Of a DNA stretch of 5,025 bases, positions 1 through 5,025 are shown piece by piece. Within the stretch, counting starts at the first letter, position 1, and the number at the start of each line of letters is the position of its first letter. The stretch is taken from positions 1-5,025 of the forward strand of contig JBGPYB010000247.1 in the NCBI GenBank assembly GCA_041493035.1, read 5' to 3'. Origin of the DNA: JBGPYB01 sp041493035 (GTDB lineage: Bacteria > Acidobacteriota > Vicinamibacteria > Fen-336). The position numbers and the translations under genes are program-made. Below the pieces are notes generated by a model that saw only the letters and a list, made by a program, of their open reading frames with translations, made no database searches and was not told where the DNA came from.

Positions 1-1
1 A

Positions 2-1941
2 GAGCGTCTCCTTGTGTGCGTCGGCCCGAACCCCGCCACCGTGCGCCTGATTCGCGCGACGCGCCGCATGGCGGCCGGCCTGAGGGCCGAGTGGGTCGCG
101 ATCTACGTGGAGACGCCGCTCCACGGCCGGCTCTCCGACGCCGACCGCCAGTCCCTGAGCGACAACCTGCGCCTGGCCGAGCAGCTTGGCGGGAAAACCG
201 TCGTCCTGAGCAGCCGCGACGTCAGCGCCGAGGTTCTCGCGTATGCCCGCGAGCACAACGTCACCAAGATCGTGGCGGGCAAACCGACTCACCCGCGTTG
301 GCGCGATCGGCTTAAAGGCTCCCTGGTCGACGAGTTGGTGCGCGGAAGCGGCGACATTGACGTCTACATCATCTCGGGTGACTCCGACGAGGCCGAGCGG
401 CCGGCCCCTTTGCGGTTGCGAGGAGGCGGGAGGCCGGCTGCCTACGTCCCCGCCGTTCTCGTGGTCGGCGTCTGCACCGTGCTCTCGTGGGCGATGTCTC
501 CCTTCTTCGCGGCTCCGAACCTCGTCATGGTGTTCCTGCTCGGCGTGGCCTTCGTCGCCACTCGGTACGAACGGGGCGTGGCCATCCTCGCCTCGTTCCT
601 GAGCGTCGCCTCCTTCGACTTCTTCTTCGTCCCGCCGTACATGACCTTCGCCGTGGCGGACACGCAATATGTTCTGACCTTCGCCATGATGTTGGTGGTG
701 GCCCTGCTCGTGAGCAACCTCGCCTCGCGCGTCCGCGAGCAAACGGAATCCGCACGAGATCGCGAGAAGCGGACCGCCATCCTTTACGCCCTGAGCCGCG
801 ATCTCGCGGCGATCAGGGGCAGCGAGGACATAGCCCAGGCCTCGGCGCGTCACGCCGCGGACATCATGTCCGTCCCTGCGGCTGTCCTCCTCCCGCGCCC
901 CGATGGGCGGCTTGTCCCGATGACGGCAGCGGGGTCCGCATTCACCCTCGAGCCGCGCGACGAGGGCGTCGCCCGCTGGGTCCTCGAGCACGGCCGGATG
1001 GCCGGGCTCGGAACCGACACCCTGCCCGGCGCCGGAGCGCTCTTCCTTCCCATGACCGGAACGCAAGGGCCTCTGGCCGTGCTCGGCGTCCGGCCTCAGG
1101 GACCCGAGGGGTTCTCCACCGAGCAGGTCCATCTCTTCGAGGCTCTGGCAAGCCAGACCGCGGCGGCCCTCGAACGAGCGCGGCTGGCCAACGAGACTCA
1201 GAAAGCGCAGGTCGACGTCGAAACCGAGCGTCTCCGGAACGCCCTACTTAGCTCCGTGTCCCACGATCTGCGGACGCCTCTCGCCGCCATCACGGGCGCC
1301 GCCAGCTCGCTCATGGACGACGACGACGCGGTGGACCCCGCGGCCCGCCGCGAGCTGACGGCAACGATCTTCGAGGAGGCCGACCGGCTCAACCGCCTGG
1401 TCCGGAACCTCCTCGACATGACGCGGCTCCAATCCGGTGCCATCCACGTGGCTCGCGAATGGCACCCTCTCGAGGAGATCGTTGGCTCGGCTCTCAATCG
1501 TCTGGAGTCACGCCTCGCCAGTCGGCCGGTCGCGACGCGAATTCCCGAGGACCTTCCTCTCGTCGCCCTCGACGGGATCCTGATCGAGCAGGTCCTCGTG
1601 AACCTCGTGGAGAACGCGATCAAGTACACGCCCAGCAGCACGCCCGTCGAGATCTCCGCGTGGCGCAGCGACGGAGAGGTCACTGTGGAGGTGGCCGACC
1701 GCGGCCCAGGCGTTCCTCCAGGGGAAGAGGAGCGCGTCTTCGAGAAATTCCATCGCGTCGAGACACAGGAACGCCAGGGCGGCGTCGGCCTGGGCCTCAC
1801 GGTGTGCCGTGGGATCGTCGGGGCCCACGGCGGGCGCATCTGGGCTGCGAACCGCGAGGGTGGGGGCGCTTCCTTTCGCTTTACTCTCCCCCTCGTGGGC
1901 ACCCCGCCCTCCGTGGCCGCCGAGGCCGTCGAGGGAGTGCC

Positions 1942-1945
<4 letters not shown>
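2..1945 (+). CDS. kdpD: KdpD sensor histidine kinase, 5'-truncated by window edge
   Basis: Membrane-bound histidine kinase of the KdpDE two-component system, which responds to K+ limitation or osmotic stress by phosphorylating KdpE. The reading frame is open to the left edge, and the first visible residues (ERLLVCVGPNP) match the start of the KdpD universal-stress-like domain. The GTG at 14 is therefore internal, not a start. Counting that GTG as residue 1: USP-like domain about 1-122; four closely spaced membrane helices (DUF4118 type) about 143-237, including FFFVPPYMTFAVADTQY; basic stretch after helix 4; GAF-like domain about 253-390; HisKA with phospho-acceptor His417 in SSVSHDLRTPLAAI; HATPase with N box NLVENAIKYTP (530-540), DRGPGVP (562-568), VFEKFHR (575-581) and GVGLGL (590-595). 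Escherichia coli KdpD is about 894 residues, so roughly 250 N-terminal residues, including the KdpD Walker-type domain, lie outside. No catalytic motif appears damaged. The stop codon overlaps the kdpE start, so the two genes are almost certainly co-transcribed. Confidence 0.96.
1931..1937 (+). promoter_or_regulatory. Ribosome binding site for kdpE
   Basis: GAGGGAG lies just upstream of the kdpE ATG, with the core GAGG seven bases before the start codon. It sits inside the last codons of kdpD, as expected for translational coupling across an ATGA junction. It supports ATG 1942 as the start. Confidence 0.7.
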
Positions 1946-2640
<695 letters not shown>

Positions 2641-2665
2641 TCCGCCCGAGCCCCGCAGATCGCTG

Positions 2666-2705
2666 GCACGTTGCGACGATGAGCGTCGTTGCATGACTTG
2701 CGTGC
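2666..2705 (+). terminator. Hairpin downstream of kdpE, possible terminator or processing site
   Basis: About 25 bases after the kdpE stop, TGCGACGA (2672-2679) pairs with TCGTTGCA (2686-2693) around a 6-base loop, giving eight pairs including one G-T wobble. An outer 5-pair arm, GCACG (2666-2670) with CGTGC (2701-2705), could extend it across an asymmetric internal loop. No T-rich tract follows, so it does not look like a classical intrinsic terminator. It could attenuate transcription into the transporter gene, stabilise the kdpE mRNA end, or be a chance structure in GC-rich DNA. Confidence 0.3.
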
Positions 2706-2795
2706 GCGGCGCGCCCCGGTGCTAAGTCAATCCTTTCGCTTTCTTGATACCTCGACCTCCCATTCTTGCGCCGTCCTTATGCGGAGTCTCGTATC
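2706..2795 (+). promoter_or_regulatory. Candidate promoter/leader region of the transporter gene
   Basis: This is the part of the kdpE-transporter gap nearest the transporter. Positions 2722-2750 are noticeably richer in A/T than the flanking genes and include TTGATA (2744-2749) and two CTTTC repeats six bases apart (2733-2737 and 2739-2743). No convincing -10 box lies at the right distance from TTGATA. A weak pair, TTGCGT (2698-2703) and GCTAAG (2721-2726), has 17-base spacing but matches the sigma-70 consensus at only half its positions. Whether the transporter has its own promoter or is read through from kdpDE is not settled by the sequence. Confidence 0.25.
2783..2786 (+). promoter_or_regulatory. 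Shine-Dalgarno-like GGAG deciding the transporter start
   Basis: GGAG, within GCGGAG, lies nine bases upstream of the GTG at 2796. Neither the earlier TTG at 2766 nor the later GTG at 2811 has a comparable purine-rich site at suitable spacing. This site is therefore the main reason for choosing 2796. Confidence 0.5.
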
Positions 2796-4835
2796 GTGCC
2801 GCCTGCATCTGTGGCGAATCACAAAGGGGCGGGCGCATCCGAAGTCAGTGCCACGTCCCGGCCTCCGGCCTTCCCATCGCGATCCTGGCGCACCTGGCTT
2901 TTTGGACGGCCGCTCCACACCGCCGACGCGCCCCATCAGGCGATCGGCAAGGCTGTGGGCCTCGCCGTCTTCGCGTCCGACGCGCTCTCGTCGACGGCGT
3001 ACGCCACCCAGGAGATCCTCATCATCCTGGCGGCGGCCGGCACGGCCGCCTTCTCCCACTCCTTCCCGATCGCCCTCGCGATCGTGGGGCTCCTCGTCAT
3101 CGTCACCGTCTCTTACGAGCAGACGATCCACGCCTACCCCGGCGGAGGGGGCGCCTACATCGTGGCCCGAGACAATCTGGGCGAGCTGCCCGCCCAGACC
3201 GCGGGAGCGGCCTTGCTCACCGACTACATTCTCACCGTCGCCGTCTCTGTCTCTTCGGGCATCGCTCAGGTCACGTCGGCCTTCCCGTCCCTCTACGAGC
3301 ACAGAGTCGCGCTGTCCGTCGCCTGCGTGCTCCTGATCATGTTCATCAACCTGCGGGGCGTGAAGGAGTCCGGGGCCATCTTCGCCGTCCCCACCTACTT
3401 CTTCGTCGCCATGATGTTCGCCACGGTGGGAACCGCGTTCTACCGCTACTTCGTCGGCAGTCTGGGAACTGTCGCGGACGCGCCGGAGCTCCAGGTCGGC
3501 ACCGCGCCGGTGACCCTGTTCCTGCTGCTCCACGCGTTTTCGAGCGGCACGACGGCACTCACGGGCGTCGAGGCCGTGTCCAACGGCATCACTGCCTTCA
3601 AGGAGCCGAAGAGCCGCAACGCCGGCATCACCCTCCTCTGGATGTCCGCGATCCTGGGCACGCTCTTCCTTGGAATAACCCATCTCGCCCACTCCATCGG
3701 CGCCGTGCCGTCGGAGCAGGAGACCGTAATCTCGCAGTTGGCGCGGACGGCCTTCGATGGGCGCGGGGCCCTTTACCTCTCGACGATCGCGGCGACCACC
3801 CTGATCTTGATCATGGCTGCGAACACGGCCTACGCCGACTTCCCTCGTCTCTCGGCGCTGCATGCCGCCGATGGCTTCCTGCCGCGGCAGCTCACCTACC
3901 GGGGCGGCCGCCTGGTCCTCTCGCGGGGCATCGTCCTTCTCGCGGTCATCGCCTCTCTGCTCATCGTCGTCTTCCAGGCGAGCGTCACGGCCCTGATCCC
4001 CCTCTACGCGATCGGCGTGTTTCTCTCCTTCACCCTGTCGCAGGCCGGGATGACTCGACGTTGGTGGAAGGTCGGGCACATGAAGCCGGGGGACGAGGTC
4101 CATGAGCCCGGCTCGGTCCTGAGGTACGAGAAAGGCTGGATCCTGAAGATGGCCGTCAACGGCCTGGGAGCCGTCAGCTCGGCCATCGTCATGCTGGTTT
4201 TCGCCATCACGAAGTTCCGGGACGGGGCATGGTTCATCATCTTCCTGATTCCAGTTCTGGTGGCCTTCTTCTTTGCAATCCATCGCCATTACCGGGACCT
4301 CAAAGGGCGGCTGTCCCTCGAGGATTGGGGCGCCCCCGCCCGCATAAGGCGCCACCGGGTCATCCTCCCGATCAGCGGCGTCCACCGGGGAACCGTGCAG
4401 GCCCTTCGCTATGCGCTTTCACTTTCCGACGACATCACGGCCGTCCACGTCTCTCTCGATCCTTCCCAGGACGAGGCGCTGAAGCGAAAGTGGGGGCTGT
4501 GGGGGAACGGCGTGCGTCTCGTGATTCTAGAGTCGCCCTACCGGCTCCTCCTCGAGCCGGTTCTCGACTACATCAACCGGATCGCCGACCTGCGCCAGCC
4601 CAACGAGACCATCACCATCGTTGTCCCCCAGTTCGTGCCCCGAAGGCAGTGGCACAATCTTCTACACGCCCAGACCGCGATCCTGCTGCGGCTCGCCCTC
4701 CTCTTCAAGCCCGAGATCGTGATCACCAACGTCCCATACCACGTGGATCTGGACGGGCCCGCCGGCGAGGAACAGCTGGGACCAAGGCTGGTACGGGGCG
4801 ACCGAGGGGGGTCGAAGAGCCGGACCGTCTCCTAG
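2796..4835 (+). CDS. kimA: KimA-like proton-coupled K+ importer (APC/KUP superfamily permease)
   Basis: Predicted inner-membrane importer of K+ with H+, 679 residues from GTG 2796. It aligns from memory almost end to end with B. subtilis KimA/YdaO (607 residues), with little gapping. About 12 membrane helices run between residues 54 and 497. The KimA K+-site residues are all retained: Asp62 and Tyr69 (SDALSSTAY; KimA D36, Y43), Asp143, Tyr144, Thr147 and Ser151 (DYILTVAVS; D117, Y118, T121, S125), Thr256 and Glu259 (TGVE; T230, E233) and Tyr404 (LIPLYAIGVF; Y377). YPGGGGAY (114-121) is the family glycine-rich motif. The cytoplasmic C-terminal domain, about 518-650, matches the USP-like KimA domain: VILPISGVHRGT, AVHVS, NGVRLV, VVPQFVPRRQWHNLLHAQTA, and a closing PYH. 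Differences from KimA are a longer N terminus (about 26 residues), about 17 extra residues between helices 10 and 11, and about 30 extra at the C terminus. An in-frame stop at 2745-2747 bounds the start; TTG 2766 and GTG 2811 are alternatives. Automated annotation may call it 'amino acid permease'. Its position after kdpDE supports a K+ role. Confidence 0.9.
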   Translation: MPPASVANHKGAGASEVSATSRPPAFPSRSWRTWLFGRPLHTADAPHQAIGKAVGLAVFASDALSSTAYATQEILIILAAAGTAAFSHSFPIALAIVGLLVIVTVSYEQTIHAYPGGGGAYIVARDNLGELPAQTAGAALLTDYILTVAVSVSSGIAQVTSAFPSLYEHRVALSVACVLLIMFINLRGVKESGAIFAVPTYFFVAMMFATVGTAFYRYFVGSLGTVADAPELQVGTAPVTLFLLLHAFSSGTTALTGVEAVSNGITAFKEPKSRNAGITLLWMSAILGTLFLGITHLAHSIGAVPSEQETVISQLARTAFDGRGALYLSTIAATTLILIMAANTAYADFPRLSALHAADGFLPRQLTYRGGRLVLSRGIVLLAVIASLLIVVFQASVTALIPLYAIGVFLSFTLSQAGMTRRWWKVGHMKPGDEVHEPGSVLRYEKGWILKMAVNGLGAVSSAIVMLVFAITKFRDGAWFIIFLIPVLVAFFFAIHRHYRDLKGRLSLEDWGAPARIRRHRVILPISGVHRGTVQALRYALSLSDDITAVHVSLDPSQDEALKRKWGLWGNGVRLVILESPYRLLLEPVLDYINRIADLRQPNETITIVVPQFVPRRQWHNLLHAQTAILLRLALLFKPEIVITNVPYHVDLDGPAGEEQLGPRLVRGDRGGSKSRTVS

Positions 4836-4876
4836 CACCTCCGCGCTTCGCGCCGCCGGTGCTCCGGAGCCCTTCC
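4832..4876. repeat. Imperfect 45-base direct repeat, copy 1
   Basis: This copy matches 4894-4938 at 37 of 45 positions by eye, at a 62-base offset. It begins one base before the transporter TAG, so the repeat includes the stop codon. It contains its own inverted arms, AGCACC (4834-4839) and GGTGCT (4858-4863), with an inner CGCG/CGCG mini-stem (4842-4845 and 4849-4852). At RNA level it could fold into a hairpin directly after the stop. No T tract follows. Confidence 0.5.
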
Positions 4877-4893
4877 AGGCCCCGCACGGCCCC

Positions 4894-4938
4894 CTCGCAC
4901 CTCCGGGCTCGGCGCCGCGGGTGCACCGGCGCCCTCCC
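4894..4938. repeat. Imperfect 45-base direct repeat, copy 2
   Basis: Second copy of the element at 4832-4876. Its arms GCACC (4897-4901) and GGTGC (4920-4924) are preserved at the same spacing as in copy 1, while several positions between them differ. Retained pairing arms suggest a structured element such as a terminator pair or an intergenic repeat. Two copies are too few to prove it in DNA this GC-rich. Confidence 0.5.
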
Positions 4939-5025
4939 CGCCCCCCCCCGAAACCCGCGGGGTGGGGCCGGGGGGTGGCGGCGCCCCCCCCGCGACTCGG
5001 GTTGAAGCCAAGGCGAGCCGCAACC
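4936..5025. other. Low-complexity GC-rich tail without a supported gene
   Basis: A run of nine C (4941-4949), several G runs and a run of eight C (4984-4991) dominate this stretch. CCCCGCCCC (4936-4944) could pair with GGGGTGGGG (4959-4967), and CCCGCGGG (4954-4961) is a palindrome. The open frames crossing it on both strands are proline/arginine/glycine-rich and have no recognisable domain. The final 30 bases return to more ordinary composition. I see no tRNA, start signal or other gene here. Confidence 0.5.

Noticed and set aside
14..16. GTG at 14 as the kdpD start codon
   Set aside because: The frame is open upstream and encodes conserved KdpD residues (ERLL) before it. The gene continues beyond the left edge.
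1459..1941. Upstream extension of the kdpE frame into kdpD (393-codon version)
   Set aside because: The added N-terminal 161 residues are Arg/Pro-rich shadow of the HATPase domain. The receiver domain begins at ATG 1942, which has a ribosome binding site.
2641..2795. c-di-AMP (ydaO-type) riboswitch ahead of the KimA-like gene, as in Bacillus
   Set aside because: The gap is short and I could not find the conserved core segments of that riboswitch. A covariance-model search would settle it.
2727..4385. 552-codon open frame on the minus strand antisense to the transporter
   Set aside because: It is extremely rich in Asp, Glu, Arg, Gly and His, with no hydrophobic core or known motif. It is a codon-bias shadow of the membrane protein on the other strand.
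4832..4938. CRISPR array
   Set aside because: There are only two imperfect copies, with a 17-base gap between them and no spacer pattern or nearby cas genes.
4229..5005. Plus-strand open frame overlapping the transporter end and running to 5005
   Set aside because: It overlaps the conserved C-terminal domain in another frame, is dominated by Pro, Arg and Gly, and lacks a start signal or domain.

Overview
This is a GC-rich bacterial window whose codons strongly prefer G or C at the third position. It carries one co-directional potassium-homeostasis block on the + strand. The proteins look like those of GC-rich Gram-negative environmental lineages (Acidobacteriota, Gemmatimonadota, Rokubacteria or deltaproteobacterial relatives). 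There is no rRNA or other phylogenetic marker, so the taxonomic guess is weak.

Layout: (1) positions 2-1945 hold the C-terminal three quarters of kdpD, the membrane sensor histidine kinase of the Kdp system. The gene enters from the left edge, and its N-terminal KdpD/Walker-type domain lies outside the window. (2) kdpE, the OmpR-class response regulator, follows at 1942-2640, with its ATG overlapping the kdpD TGA in an ATGA junction. (3) A gap of about 155 bases contains a small hairpin and a short, less GC-rich stretch that may hold a promoter. (4) Positions 2796-4835 encode a 12-helix APC/KUP-superfamily transporter with a cytoplasmic C-terminal domain. It resembles Bacillus subtilis KimA (YdaO), a proton-coupled K+ importer, and keeps every K+-site residue I can recall for KimA. 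(5) The last 190 bases hold no convincing gene. They contain an imperfect 45-base direct repeat, whose first copy overlaps the transporter stop codon, followed by very GC-rich homopolymer sequence.

How the genes work together: KdpD senses K+ limitation or turgor and phosphorylates KdpE. KdpE classically activates kdpFABC, which is not in this window and is presumably upstream or elsewhere. A KimA-type importer directly downstream suggests that a second, proton-driven K+ uptake route sits next to, and possibly under, the same control. The transporter would probably be labelled a generic 'amino acid permease' by family-level annotation, and the K+ reading is the main point of interest. I do not see a wholly new system here.
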